Assembly (NCBI GenBank): GCA_027563935.2
Contig: CM050447.1
Span: 13,546,501 to 13,610,500 of the forward strand
Reading direction: 5' to 3'
Source: Costus lasius
Taxonomy: Eukaryota > Streptophyta > Magnoliopsida > Zingiberales > Costaceae
Length of the DNA stretch: 64,000 nt
This document shows positions 11,701-24,600 of the stretch, in pieces. The translations under genes and the position numbers were made by a program. The number at the start of each line of letters is the position of its first letter. Position 1 is the stretch's first letter. The notes beneath the pieces were generated by a model that searched no databases, was not told the origin of the DNA, and saw nothing but the letters and a program-made list of their open reading frames with translations.

Positions 11701-14598
11701 GTAATTGGGTTGTAACAGCCAGAGGACATGATCCTACCTGCGTCTAAAATAAAGAACTGGTGTAGACTTGGCCATTTAGTTCAATAGATGCCTGGCCCAG
11801 CGAACAAAACAAAAGAAGGAACTTAATCTGCCCCAATTTTAAAGCATCAAGAAAAAACATAATAAAAAAATTAATCGTTAGTCAAGAAAGAAATCAAGAA
11901 ATAGAAATAGCATGTATGTCAAAGACAGGAGAAATTTGCTTAAACAACAATATCTAAAATAAAGAACAAGTGTGGACTTGGCCATTTAGTTCAATAGATG
12001 CTTGGCCCAACGAACAAAACAAAAGAAGGAACTTAATCTGCCCCAATTTTAAAGCATCGAGAAAAAACATAATAAAAAAAAATAATCGTTAGTCAAGAAA
12101 GAAATCAAGAAATAGAAATAGCATGTATGTCAAAGACAGGAGAAATTTGCTTAAACAACAATATCAAATTTATAGTTACTCTGTCAAATATATCAGTTTT
12201 CCTATCAGAAATAAGTATATGGATATACCTAGAAACTAGGGCTTAGCATGCATGTCAATTGATTAATGATATCTCACCTTGATTTCCTGGTTTGGTCAAA
12301 GTCCACCTCTTCATCCTCATTATCAGCATAATGATTACCTGACTCATCAGACTCACTACCCACCACTTCTCTTCTCCTGCTAGTCACTATCCTTTGTCCA
12401 TAACCTTCCTCCTCACTATCAGCATTTGGTTGACTTTCCATCTTCTGGTCACTAATATCTCTTTCTGGAGAGCTCTGAGCCCTTTTTCCCTCACTCTGTA
12501 CTTGCTCAGTATCCATACCATATGCTTCAGCTTCACTTTCCATTTCAACCTCTCCTTGACCCTCAGTTTCAACTTCACCTTCAGCATCATCATTCTCACC
12601 CTCATGTTCCCCTTCATCCTGGAATGAAAGAAAGACTGATGAGGAAAATTTTGGTTTTTTCTAAGCTTCCAAAGTAAATTAAATGATGGACAACACAATA
12701 ACCAAAATAGTGCATAATACGAGTAAATCATGATTCATGATGCCTAGAGCTAAATTCAAGTCTAGTAGTTAACTAGTAAAATTTGCAGAAAATGCAATGC
12801 TCGACATTTCCCATATTAGATGTTAGCCTCAAATACCCGCCTTCAGTGATTATCTCATCCTTTGTTAGACTAATTGAGTTCAATTCAATCATATGGTTAA
12901 CATTTAAGAACTAATGCTTACCTAAAATATATATTGCTTCGGCCGTCCCTTGCTGTTTCATGATCTTGCAAAGGATGATGTGAAATAGGACAATCAGTTT
13001 TCTTACATTTGAGAACCTTTAGTTTATGATTTTTCAAGTTGATGTCCTCCTTTTTTCTTTGAGGACCTATTTCATTCTGAGGTGCTCAATTATGTACACG
13101 GAAATTATACAGTGGAGATGTTTTTACCATTTGAATTGCATATAGATATAGAGTATAGAAGAATTGACAATAATGTGTGGTGACAGGTGAAAGAAATAAA
13201 AAGATCAGAAAACATCAAATTTAGAAGATGAAACATAAGATATAGAGGATGATCAATTTATGCCAAGTGCACGGCTGGAAGACGATAAATTAATGAATGA
13301 TCCTCCCTTTTTCTTCTGTTTCAATTGCACTGTTATTGCTGCTAGTATTAGTGCCTACCCATCCTCACCATCTCCCGGAAAGCTCCTCATCAGGGTCTCG
13401 CATGTGGAACACCATGGAGGTGCGCTTCTCTAGGTTATGCTCTTATAGAGAATGCAGCAAGGATGACAAGTAGGCCCAGTGGTGGGCTGCCCTCCCACAA
13501 ATCCTGTACTTTGCCTAAATCCACTGGGGGATCCTCCAGTAAGCTATTGGCAGCTACATGAAGTAGGGGATTGGAGGGAGATAGGCCCAAAGAAAGAGAT
13601 GAAACATATTGATGATGAAAATTAACATGAAAAGGTATTTATTTTAATATTGAGATCATTGGTGTGTCGAAAGGGCGAATTGATGATGGCGGGAACCGCA
13701 TGGAGGCTATTTAATGATTATTAAACCACAATTTACAATATGAAAATTTGCCTAACCACGGACCCTATAAACTATTTAACCTAAAATGTATTAGATAGAG
13801 ACAGTACATGAATAGTAATAAAAGATATTGCAGTAGCCAAATGAGAAAACATATAACTGAGAGATGTAGATATAAGATTGCTAAGTCGCATGCATAAGCT
13901 TTGTGTTCAGTTGGTAGAAATAGACAGCAAATACAGAGGCTCTGCAAACTTGATCCCTCGTTAAGTTCAGCAAAATATAACTCATTCTAGATCCACAGGA
14001 GCCACTGAGATAATATGTCGTCTGCATGACAGTATGCATCTTCTTTCACATTCAAACTCATTCTGCATACAAGGACAAGATCCATCTCGGTAGAGCCCAT
14101 GGGTTTCACCATTCAATCACAATCGAAGGTGCGTCATTATTTCCATCGTTATAAATACTAGTTTTGCATTATGAACGTTGATTAAAGAAACGGAATCACA
14201 GATGAAAGGTTCACATCCATAATGAAAAACCGTCAAGAACAAATATCGTCTTGTCTCTATAACTTAATTCCTTAACCACGAAAAGGAATGAACAAGGCTC
14301 CTTCGGCAAAAAGATGTCGCGTTCACATCCAAAATTGGAATAAGATGCGGTGTATGGACTCAGAAACACTAGGAATAGGTCACAATCGAAGAGAAAGAAA
14401 GAGGAAAGCTCGAACCAAAACTACTAGAGAATCTGACATTGTTTGATGATTAACGATAGAAACGGGTACCGATTGGTAATCAGAGTGGTCGGCCGCGGCA
14501 GCAGCGTGCTCGGAGTCGACCTCCTCTTCCTCTTCCTCGTCCTCCGACTGCTCGCCGAAGAGGTTCTGCATCATCTGGTTCCTTGTCTCGTCCACCAT
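5773..14598 (-). CDS. LEO1: RNA polymerase II-associated factor LEO1 (VIP4-like), PAF1 complex subunit
   Basis: LEO1 is a nuclear subunit of the PAF1 complex, which travels with RNA polymerase II and supports histone modification. In Arabidopsis the orthologue is VIP4, which is needed for normal FLC expression and flowering time. I read ten coding exons, all with AG acceptors and GT donors and in-frame joins: 14598-14470, 12618-12278, 11562-11451, 10630-10445, 9879-9703, 8024-7893, 7692-7513, 7283-7152, 6273-6160 and 6072-5773. The start MVDETRNQMMQNLFG at 14598 fits plant LEO1; an in-frame ATG at 14748 looks like leader. Residues 1-194 are acidic and serine-rich. The conserved core (about 235-420) contains PVGPPLYLEVPL, KVSNIMGIEPKPFDPKTYVE, NARFVRWQDGSLQLL and LTALVDSRHKKVYKVKN. 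RQLSPGFLED and an acidic tail follow. The total is about 600 residues, close to the usual plant length. Odd points: the exon 8 donor is GTCACT, and the final frame crosses a good donor (GAG then GTAAGA, near 5835), so a last exon may be missing. Confidence 0.93.
11743..12164. repeat. 210-bp tandem duplication in LEO1 intron 2
   Basis: The segment starting TCTAAAATAAAGAAC at 11743 recurs at 11953 with only a few substitutions or one-base indels, including one in an A-run. Both copies end with TTAAACAACAATATC. The duplication lies wholly between exons 2 and 3 of the minus-strand LEO1 gene and affects no coding base. It is recent, judging by the small number of differences. Confidence 0.92.
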
Positions 14599-14760
14599 AT
14601 CTACCTTTGTCCCGTTCACTACTCGTCCTCTTCCTTCTAAATTGCCTCCGATCGACTGACCTCTCGCTCGTCGAGCTCGCCCGTTCGAATTTAGAGAGGC
14701 AACTTCACCTGCGTTATAATATCTGGTGGCCAATGGGCCCCAACGCAAAAAATATATACT
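14599..14760 (-). promoter_or_regulatory. LEO1 5' leader and proximal promoter
   Basis: This is the region immediately upstream of the minus-strand LEO1 start codon. It contains ATGGGCCC at about 14733-14740, which reads GGGCCCAT on the gene strand. Such GGCCCA elements are frequent near transcription starts of housekeeping plant genes. No TATA box position can be asserted. An in-frame ATG at 14748 precedes the chosen start by 50 codons of arginine- and glycine-rich sequence unlike LEO1. Confidence 0.4.
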
Positions 14761-17700
14761 TGTTCGTGATGTTTGCTATTTAAATGTGTGCCAACTTTAA
14801 CTTAGCTCATGTGCTGCCAAAGACTTAACCCGAATTATAATTAAGTTAATAACTCTATAATTATGCTAAATTATATTATGTTATAATATGCACGGTAAAA
14901 ATTTATAAGATATTTAATTATTAATTTTTTTACTACTATTAAAATTTAAAATAATAAATATATATTATTTTAAAATTTTTAAATAATAATATATTTTTTT
15001 ATTTTTTTTCGTTCTATAAATTTTAAATTATTTAAAATAATAATATTCAAAATCCTAAATAAAATTATGTGAATTATTTTTTTAAATAAGCAACGGCGAT
15101 AAATACATCAAATTATATTTTTTATTCATTTTTTTTATTCATTTTTTTATTACCAAATAGTATTTTTATTTACTTTCTACTTAAAAGCTTATTAAAATCA
15201 ACTTTAAAGTAAGACAAATAGAAAATTTAATAGGTATATAAACGAATTAACTTAATCTATTTAAAATTTGCTTATAATATATACAATATGTATATACATA
15301 CGTATACAATATATTATATTATATAGTATGCTTTAAAACATAGTAAATATATGTTTTAAATAGATAATATTTATTTTATATATTGTATATCTAATATCTA
15401 TTTATATATTAAATAGGTTGATTGACAGGAGCGGGTTATGTTTGACTTAGGTCAAATTGATTATATTGATAAATAGGCTAAGTTTGAATGAGCTTAAATA
15501 GTCGACACATCATATTATTATGGCCAACTTGACATAAATTATGATTGGAATGCGTTTTATGAATAGTGTTTGGGAAGGTGGCTTTGTTAGCCGTCCTAGC
15601 AACACAACGCTCAATATAAGTTCACTAGATTCTTATGGTTAGTTTGATTCTGCTGTGTTGTAACGGTAGCACTTGCTATTAAGAGTATTTGGTGTATCTA
15701 ACTGTGCTGTCACGGTAACGACTATTATTAAAGATATTTTATAGATTTATTATGTTGTTAGTATTGTTAATAAATAAATAAATATTAATTTAATAAAAAT
15801 ATATTAAAAGTTTAAAAATATATTTTATAATAAAAAAATAATTAATTAACTAATAAAATTAATTATTTAATTTTATATTAATAATTATTTTAAATAAAAT
15901 TATTAAATTTTATAAGATCAAATAATTAATTTTAATATAAATTATAATTATTAATTTTATTTTAAAATAAACAAATTTAAATACTTTTTTATAATAAAAC
16001 AAAATTTATTTTTAAAATTCAAAATAATTATTTTAATAGAAGTAATACTTTTTATAAAATCAAATAATTAATTTTAATATAAAATTTAATTATCAATTTT
16101 ATTTTTGAAATAATTAATTTAAAATTATTATATATCATATTACTAAATATATATTGATATATTAAATTTTAAAACAAATATAATATTATATATTATGCAA
16201 AGAATGAAAGCTGGCAGTACATTTTATAATATTATATTACTATATTATACGTTACGCACAGAGGACAATTTATAATAATATATTTTACTCTAATATACAC
16301 GTGCATCTACAGTAGGCTCACAGCCATGATACCCTGCTTTTATAAACAGTACAAAAATACTACTGTTCCACCGTGAAGCATACGAAACAAACATTTGTAC
16401 AGTATAAATTTCTGCCGTCATTCGCCACGCCACATGAAGCAGCGCACCTCAAAACTGGCACTTAGTAGGGTTATGCATGGGCGATTAATTGAATCGTTGG
16501 GTTTAATAAAAATCATGAATCGTTTTTGAACCAATTGTAACTAGTCAATGGGTTAATTTTGTTTTTTAAATTATAATATATTTTTTAATTTGACTAATTA
16601 ACCAACGGTTAATCACTAATTTTTTATTAACTGTCGGTTAACCAATTTAGTTAATTAAATAAATATAATTATTTTAATATGAAAAATTTATTTTTATATA
16701 TAAATAAAATATGTTATATAAAATATATTGCATACTGGTTCCGTCGGTTATCGGCAGTTTAGTGAAGTTATAAACATAGTCGAATTGGTAACTGTTGGAA
16801 TCGTCGAAAAATTGATTGTTTAAAGAACCACTTGGTTCGGTTAACCAAAAAATTGGTTCGATTAACTACAGTTCGACGGTTTACAATTTTTTTGAATACT
16901 CCTAATTCTTATGGCCTATTTGGCCTTGTTTTGAATTAGCTTTTAAGTATAAAGTTGTTAGAAATGTATTTGATAATGAAAAGGAGAAGCAGAAAAAAAT
17001 AATAAGAAAAGTAGAAAATGGAAAAGCTATAATTTGATATTTTTATTTATCGAAATAAAGTAATTTGTATAATTTTAATTATTTTTTTAACTATTATTAT
17101 TATAAACAATATAAATTGTTAATAATAAAGAAAAATATAATCATTTTAAATAATTTATTTATTTACTATTTTAAAATTTAACAGCAATAAAAAATTTATT
17201 TATCAAATATTTTATATATTTTGACAGCACAACAAAGTTATAAAGCTTTTAACAGCGAGGCTAAACATGCTCTTATTTATCTATGTTTAGTTCCGCTATT
17301 AATAGCTTTATAAAACTATACTATATGTAATGTAATGCCAAATATTTTTTTAATATTATTTTTTTTAAAAATAATATATAAAATTTTAAACAAAATAATA
17401 TAAATGATTTTTTTTGGAAAACCAATAGTTGCAAAAGCATTGAATGGTAATTTTTTTTATTTTTTAACTTGTTTTCAGCTTTATTTTTTATTACCAAATA
17501 AATTTTGTACTATTTTCTATTTAAAAGCATTTTAAAAGTAGAGTCAAACAGTAAATTTAAATTGAGCCCAAATAGTTCACATGTAATATTGTCATAACCG
17601 ACTTGACCGAAATTGGGTTAAAAAAATATTAGCATAAATTTTTATTTAGCTATCAATAACTAATAATTAAATAAACATTCACTATGTCATTTTAAAAAAG

Positions 17701-17780
17701 ATACCATGCACCCTATAATTCGATCAATTTAGTATTCATACTTTATAGTAGATTTATAATTTATATAAGAAAATTTTTTT
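14761..17780. other. Very AT-rich repeat DNA
   Basis: There is no gene. Long stretches are nearly pure A/T (14860-15420, 15720-16270, 16990-17460). Recurrent words such as ATTACCAAATA followed by TTTACTTTCTACTTAAAAGC (about 15150-15190) and a diverged version near 17490-17535 indicate related non-autonomous elements. A possible element runs from about 16913 (GGCCTATTTGGCCTTG) to 17580, where the complementary strand reads ACTATTTGGGCTCAA, but its ends and target duplication are unclear. Another palindrome-rich segment at 16470-16900 contains repeated GGTTAAC/GTTAACC words. Confidence 0.5.
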
Positions 17781-18128
17781 TGTTTACCTTCCGCCTCAAG
17801 CTCGCAAAACCAATACACGTGGCTGTCATCCGCTCAAGCTCTCAATCTCCCCGCCGATCCGATCCGTTACTAACCTGAATGCTTTCGCTATTTAACAGGA
17901 AGATACTGCGGCTTTCATTCGTCTGATGTCCATCACTCATTCAATTTAGGGTTTTTTCTGCCGGACTTTACCTCGTCGACTCTGCACCGTTTCCCCTTGA
18001 TCGACGGCAAATTTTCAATTGGGTTCTTTCCTTCCTCTCTTTCGGTTCCACTTATGCGAGCAGTTCTTTCACCATATAGAAACAGATAAGGAGGACCAGA
18101 AGAAGGGGAACGATCCAACTCCATTGTC

Positions 18129-18341
18129 ATGGAGGGAGAATTGAATTCTTGTGGCAACTGCAGCCGAGCGGCGGATAGAAGTAAGGTGAAAAGGCCCTAT
18201 TTAGTTCCGGAGAAGAGGCCCGGTTCATCTTTGGGAAGTTGAGGTCTGCCTGCTTGAGTTACTAGGGTTTCGGAGCCCGTTGTGAAGATGTAGCCTGGCG
18301 CTAAATGGTTTCTGTACGATTTCGACCTGAAGCTTCTAGGG
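18129..18341 (+). pseudogene. Degenerate DCD-domain gene fragment
   Basis: Positions 18210-18340 align with exon 1 of the intact DCD gene (about 48112-48270). Shared stretches run from GAGAAGAG and TTCATCTT through TTCGGA and GCCTGGC to GATTTCGA and CTGAAGCTTCT. The frame is broken: one base is missing near 18224, about 20 bases are missing after the VFG position, and in-frame stops are present. The peptide [10 protein letters not shown] is still readable at about 18309-18338. A possible start lies at 18129, upstream of the homologous part. The preceding 300 bases are leader-like (CT-rich, TTTAGGGTTTTTT). I read this as a relic of a second DCD gene, with no intact product. Confidence 0.7.
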
Positions 18342-20881
18342 TGAGATAACCCTGTTTCGCGATGCACACTGAGGGGTCTTCCAGTTTAGGTAACTGTGTT
18401 GTGGTTTATGTATCTGTTCTTTTAATTTCCATTTTCTTGCTTACCGTTGCTTTTACAATCTTCTGTGAGTTTGTGGGGTCGGCCTGGTATCTCAGGCTTC
18501 CTCGCCGGAAGGATGGGGGAAACTGTCTTTGTTGTTGGGCATGAGACATTTGTGCTCGCACGGGCTTAGATTTTTTTTTTTTAAGAACTGGGATGCTGGT
18601 TTTGCTTTGCCCCCTAGGCATCTCTTTGGATCTTCAGTGAGTTTGTGGAAGGCCATGCGTTGCATATCTCATTGGGATTCAGGGTTCCCTTCTAGAGCTA
18701 TATGATGATCAAATATGATGTCTGATTATGAGCTTGGAGCCAGTTTTGTAACATTTGTTCTTGAATGACTTCTGAAGTCAGAATCGCAGCATGTAGAGGG
18801 AGCTTGGAATACTTCTTTGTCTTTCCTATGATGATTAAGTTAGTATAGGGGTCACTGGATGGTTGAAAAAAAATAGGAAAAAAACTATTGATGGTTGTTT
18901 TCATCCCTCGACCGGTAATGGGCCCCGGCAAATAGCGGACACATGACAATTAAGTCCGCTAATCCAGCCAGATCTAACAAATAATATCATAAAACTGATA
19001 ATAAAACTAAAAAATATCTATATAACATAACAATAATCTCAGTCAACACTGACTGAGCAATAAGCCAGCCACATAGATAAAACATTAACACACAACAATA
19101 TTAATTAGGAGCCTTTCAGTCTCTTAGAGAAAGAAGTAGGTATCTTGGGAACGTAGTGCGTGTTGTGAAAAGAAAGGGGCTTATAGTTTAATTGGTTGAA
19201 ATGTACCCCTGAGCTTGAGATAGTCCTATAATCCCTTCAGACAGTGGTGTTGGTGCAAGGAAGGAGTGATGGTTGATTATATAAATAGTATGGTACTAAC
19301 ATAGTCTGCAGCTCGTGTGGACGCAGTTCACACGTGTCATTGAAAAGTGTCACCAGAAATATTCCACGCCGACGGCGATCGCTGGAAAGGTAGTCGGCTG
19401 TGACCACACCACGTTCACAAGTGGCAAGGATCTTAGCAGAGCTGAAAGGTCATAATCCGCCGGACGTTACCTGAACCTGCTAGAATATCACCAGAACTTG
19501 CCAAAAATCAGCAGAACCTCGCCGGAAATAGTCAGAGTTTGCTGGACGCTGGTCATTGGCTCGCCGGAGCTCAACCACAGGTGTAGGAGTCGTGAAAAGT
19601 GAGCAGCATCGCAGGAGTTCTTTTCTCGGCATTTTCTTCAACAAAGCTACAAGAGAGAGGAGGAAACGAGGTCGAAGCTCGCTGGAGCTTGCTGAAGGTC
19701 TGTCACCGGTGTCAGCTTGTCGGAAGCTGGTTCGCTGGGCGTGAGGGAGAGGGTGACTTGAGGGAGTTGAGAGTGAGAGATGGGAATGAGAGACATGCGC
19801 GAGAGAGACAGGTGAGAGGGAGAGAGGAGAGGGAGCAGGGATTCTGTCCCTGTTGTTCCATCCCATCAAATATTATTATTGTTATTATTACTTTATATCG
19901 AATGCCCAAGTGTTTTGATTTGAGATTATGCGGATGGCATGCACCTTTTCTAGCATACATATCAGCTTTCTCTTATACCAAGAGTTGATTGAGATCAAAA
20001 CAGTATAAGTCTGCTTCTATGTTCAGAGCAGCACAAGAAATAGCCCGATTAGTATAAGCTACATCAACAATGATTGTGTGACATCTTAAGGCATGTAATT
20101 TAGGAGTACATTAAATTCACACAGAGAGGTAGGTTTTTTTTAATCAAATGTAAGCATGTAAAGGCAGGTTGCAGCGTGGTTGCATCATTTTTTGCATTCA
20201 ATGTGTAATCATTACAATCAACCATGCCCTCAACTCAGCTTAATCATGAAGCTAGGTTCAACTCAAGGTATAAGTCAAGAACTCGATATTGAAGTTAGTT
20301 ACCATCCCTAGAAGTGGTTGGCAGCAAGGGATGGAGGCAAGCTAATAAAGTAAAATCAACCCAGATTTTTTGAATGTGGTTACAAAGGGATTTAATGGTC
20401 ACAATACACATGGAGAGAATGAACACAAATCAAGAGAATTAAGGATCAAATCACAAGCATGTTTGGTTACGAGAAAGTTGGCAAGAGACCGGGATCTTCT
20501 TTTGTTTGGTTACAAAAGAAGGAAATAATTGAATAAGGCTCATCATGAGCTCCACTAGATAAACAAGGAAAGAATCTCAATAAATTCCCTTGCTCATTCT
20601 GCTCATGAAAGGATCACTCTCACATGACAATGAAGGATTGACTAAGAGCAACATGAAAATTTGATCATCTCCTCATCAACGACTCACTCACATAAGACAA
20701 TCAAAGATTTGGTTTCTATATTCATCTCAACATTCAAAAATTAAAATTGTAGCGTTTAGAACGGCTTGTAATTTTGGCATATATCATTAGTGAGTCATGA
20801 ATAATTATTGAACTTTGACCAAGCTTCCCTCTTGGTGTCTCTCCTTTCTCCCTTTTTGGTTGAGCTCTCTCTCTCTTTCAG
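18342..20881. other. Gene-free stretch with GC-rich patch
   Basis: No gene is supported. A GC-richer patch at 19310-19850 contains loosely repeated phrases (AGAACTTGCC, AGAACCTCGCCGGAAA, GTTTGCTGG), and its open frames overlap on both strands without recognisable domains. It may be transposon leader or LTR material. A segment at about 19180-19235 looks superficially like a tRNA 5' half but lacks the rest. Confidence 0.35.
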
Positions 20882-20884
20882 TAA

Positions 20885-21627
20885 CAGTGTGTTTCCTTAG
20901 AGGGATAGAAAACTAGAGGGAATGGAAATAAGAGGGTGAAGGAAAAGTAGAAAGGGAGAAAATTAATCATGCGAGGGTCACGTTATTCTTCTCCCCAATG
21001 AGCTGCGGCTGCTAGATAGGAATGGGCTGTGGCTGGACGACAACAGCTAGATGACGAGTGGTGAGTTGGCTGCGGCTAGTGGGATGGCTAGGGCTAGCAA
21101 TGGCGGGCGAGCTGAATGGCGAGTGGGCTATGGCGGGAGGGATGGCGGCGGCGGGCGAGCCAGATGACTAGGGATGGCGACTGGAGGGATGACAGTGGCG
21201 GGCAAGCTGGATGGCGGGGGTTGGCAACGGCGAGTGGGCTGTGGCGGGAGGGATGGCGACAGCGGGCAAGCAGGATGGCGAGTGGGCTGCGGCTGGAGGG
21301 ATGGCGATGGCTGGCAAGAGGGATGGTGAGGGCTGCGCCTGGAGGGTGAGCGACTGGAGGGATGACGATGGGGGGCAAGTGGATGAAGGACGATGGGGGC
21401 GAGCTTGGACGGCAGGCGAGTGGCTGGATGCCGACGGTGATTGTGGTTGGACACCAGAGTTTTGTCCGCCAAGTTTCCGGCCGATTTGGGTGAAAGACCA
21501 AACGAAGAAAAAATATCAATTTTGCCACCTCCAGATTTCCCCACCTATATTTTTCCCTTTACAGAAACAAAGGAAAAAGTGTGAATCCTTTCTTCCCTTC
21601 CATATATCCTTCCAAGGAAACACAATG
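20885..21627. mobile_element. Tourist-like (PIF/Harbinger type) non-autonomous element
   Basis: The left end reads CAGTGTGTTTCCTTAGAGGG. The right end, reverse-complemented, reads CATTGTGTTTCCTTGGAAGG. TAA flanks both sides in the same orientation (20882-20884 and 21628-21630), as expected for the TWA target duplications of PIF/Harbinger and Tourist elements. There is no transposase. The interior is an unusual GC-rich imperfect tandem array, described separately. Related ends occur at 53656-53865 and, more distantly, 56622-56720. Confidence 0.8.
21110..21420. repeat. GC-rich imperfect tandem repeat, period about 60 bp
   Basis: The phrases GGAGGGATGGCGA, GCGGGCAAGC and GGATGGCGAGTGGGCT recur about every 60 bases with substitutions. 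Long open frames on both strands here (up to 144 residues) arise from the repeat and encode only low-complexity strings. The array fills the interior of the Tourist-like element. Confidence 0.75.
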
Positions 21628-21630
21628 TAA

Positions 21631-24600
21631 GTGTTTTCTCTCTTCTTCCTCTATTTGTCCTCTTCTCCCTTTCAAGCAAATGCAACTTTACACATAACTT
21701 GGAGACCTCTCAAGATGTGGTAGTATATAAGTTGTCCAAGCTTCCATCCCCAAAGGAGCGTGAGGACATCCATAGGTCTTGATTGTTCTAGGTTGCGTTG
21801 CAACAATTTACAAGGGAATGCAGATGAGTTCTTTCATTTTGACTGTTGTAATTTAATCATCCACAAGCTAAACACTAAGATTTGGGACAAATCAAGACGG
21901 AGAACACTTGGTGCGAGTGTGATAAGCTCACTTCAACTTGGTCTTTTTTCCTTTCATAGTATATGTTTATTGTTTAGTTTACTATTGTGCCATCTAGATT
22001 TTCATGATTTGGGTATTGTTTTGTTTCCAGTGCTTAATTTGCAAAACCCTTGATGATCACATCTTCTCTTAGACCTCGCTAGAATGACCCCACACCAGTA
22101 GTGGTGCCTTTTTTTAGGGATTTTGCTATAGGTGATGCTGGCTAGGTTGATTGCACTGAGATCATTTAGCTGCGATGCTTATGGCACATACCTAGCATAA
22201 TTATTTAATAGGTGGTGTGCATGATTTTATCCCTGTGGACTATCTTGATTTGGTAGTGAGTTATTATTTCCTTTAATATGCGAGGCAATAATTTTTTGGT
22301 AAGTTAAAGTTGCAATGCGGTAGAGTGAATTATGCTCAATTTTGTCCATACTGGGTGGGTTACTCTTATAAAGATTAGAACACCAAGTTAACAGGAACAA
22401 GAACCACATAAATTATGGATTAAGCATAATTGAGAAAGCTTAAATCTTTCTCAATTATTGATTGGTAAGGAATCCAAGTACCACCAACAAATAGTGGCAA
22501 AAATATATTATAATGAGTATAAAAAAACTCGAGAAGCAATTACTTATTTTCTGAAAAAGAAGAATTTCATCCAGAATCTCTCTACTAACAACCAACCTAT
22601 TTAAACCATCTCTCTACTAACAATAGGCATTTCAAATCTATTATTGGCGTAAGTAATGATGATCATCTTAGGCATCACTATGAAAAACACAACATTTGAA
22701 AGATATGGAACTCTGACCTGAATCAAGCTTTCTTTGAAATTGAATTGTTTAATGCTGTGAAGTGCCTTAGTTTTCTAAAATCACTGGCTCACAAAATTTA
22801 TTTGAACTTTGGAATTTCAGTAAGCTTGGTCTATTAATGTTTTTTATGTTGTATTTTAAGCAAACTTTGAACTGGAATGCTTCAACTATACTCACTTGTT
22901 ACATCTCCCAAAGGGGAGTTTGATATGTGCATTTAGTTCAAAGAGCATTACGGCCAAGGTAACTTGATGTAATTTGCATTCCTGCAAGATAGGAACATAT
23001 CCAACTGAGCACTAATGGTCCAATCAATTGGTGCCACAAGCAAATAGCGGAAGCTGTTGAAGCTAGGCTTTGACAAAGCATTTGACAATTTGACAATTGG
23101 TTCAAACCAGTACTAGTGTAGTCTCGGAATTTGTCGTGGGAAACCGGTTCAATCTCGGATTGTACAAACTGACTCAGAAATTTTAAACCTTGGTTTGAGG
23201 CATCATTTTTCTAAAAGGATCAATTGGATAATAGGTATGATATTTGAATTGTGTTGAAGATAGTTTGTGAAGATTAAATAAGGGTATAATATGAAGGCTC
23301 TTATCTCCTTATTCATCTTACTCAGTAGTCTATTGCACTCTTGCCCTTCACAGGATTTGTAATTGGACAAATAATTGTGCTTTCTCATTTTGTGGTTCAA
23401 CATTATATGAGGCAAGGTAAAGGTTCTTAATACCTCCAATATCCAAATCACACCATTGATTTTTTTTCATCACTCCAAAAGAAAGATATATTGTGTCTCA
23501 ATATGGTTATGTTATATGTTAGTTTTTTTAGTGTTCTAACAATAGACTATAATTAGTTTTTGCCTTTTTTATTAGAAAAGATAATCAGTTTCAATTTCCA
23601 TTGTGAAACAGATGGATATGCTATGTTTGAAGCCCATTGTCGCTGTTGTTAGTTGTGGTTGGTGTCGTATTTGAATGCCTACCCATTGCATATACTATTA
23701 AGACTACTGAGCTACCAAAAGGTTAGAGAACATTTTGCTTCATCTTCACATTAGAATATGCCCTAATGTTATATTTTTTCCTATTTTTCCACTCGTAATT
23801 CAATTAATATCTTCGTTTTTTATTTTTATATTGATATTAAGGTAAAATTTGTTTGCTTTGGAAGGATTTTGGCCTTGTAATAATAAAAACTTTTGTCATA
23901 GAGCAATATGATGTAAATGCTCCTTGCTATTTTTAGTAGGAATCTCATGGCTATGTGGTAATCTTTCTTTGGGCTTTGCCGACCATACCATGTGTTAGTG
24001 GTAATTGAATCATATCAATTCAAGCAAATATTACTACACCTGTACAAATTCAGATCCAAAACTTTAGTTTGGAGGAACTTCCTATTCTATAATGGTGATG
24101 GGGATAGTGGGTTGTAAGATCTTCTCAAATATTCTTAAGAATATATATTTTATCAAAAATATATTCATATTACGAAAAGTAAATTGTGCATAAATATTTC
24201 TTATGTGGTACAATTACTGATTACTATGCAATTATGTATCAATCACTTGTCACTATGCAACATGATAAATTAAATTTTGAGTTTTCAAATACTCAAACAT
24301 AGCAAGTTCAAAGGAACCGAACTGATTGGATAACCAAACGTCAAAGGCAGCAATTATTGTCAAAGTATTAGATATCAATTATCAATTATTTCACAACATA
24401 TCTAAAATCCAGAAAAATACTAAAATACGAGCTAAGGAATGATGGCTTTACAAATAATATGGTTTTGAATGATAATCTTATTAGATCTTATAGCTGTTGT
24501 AGTATTGTGGTAGATTCTAATTGAGTTAGCCTTATTGTATGTAAAATGTTTATAGACTTGAGAGTTAATTCTCATTGTATTGCTTGCCAGTTGATGGTTT

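Noticed and set aside
19178..19240. tRNA-like segment (GGGGCTTATAGTTTAATTGG)
   Set aside because: It resembles an organellar tRNA D-arm region, but no acceptor pairing, clear anticodon arm or T-loop follows.
21094..21630. Long overlapping frames of 138-144 residues on both strands
   Set aside because: They arise from the GC-rich 60-bp array inside a Tourist-like element, and no domain is recognisable.
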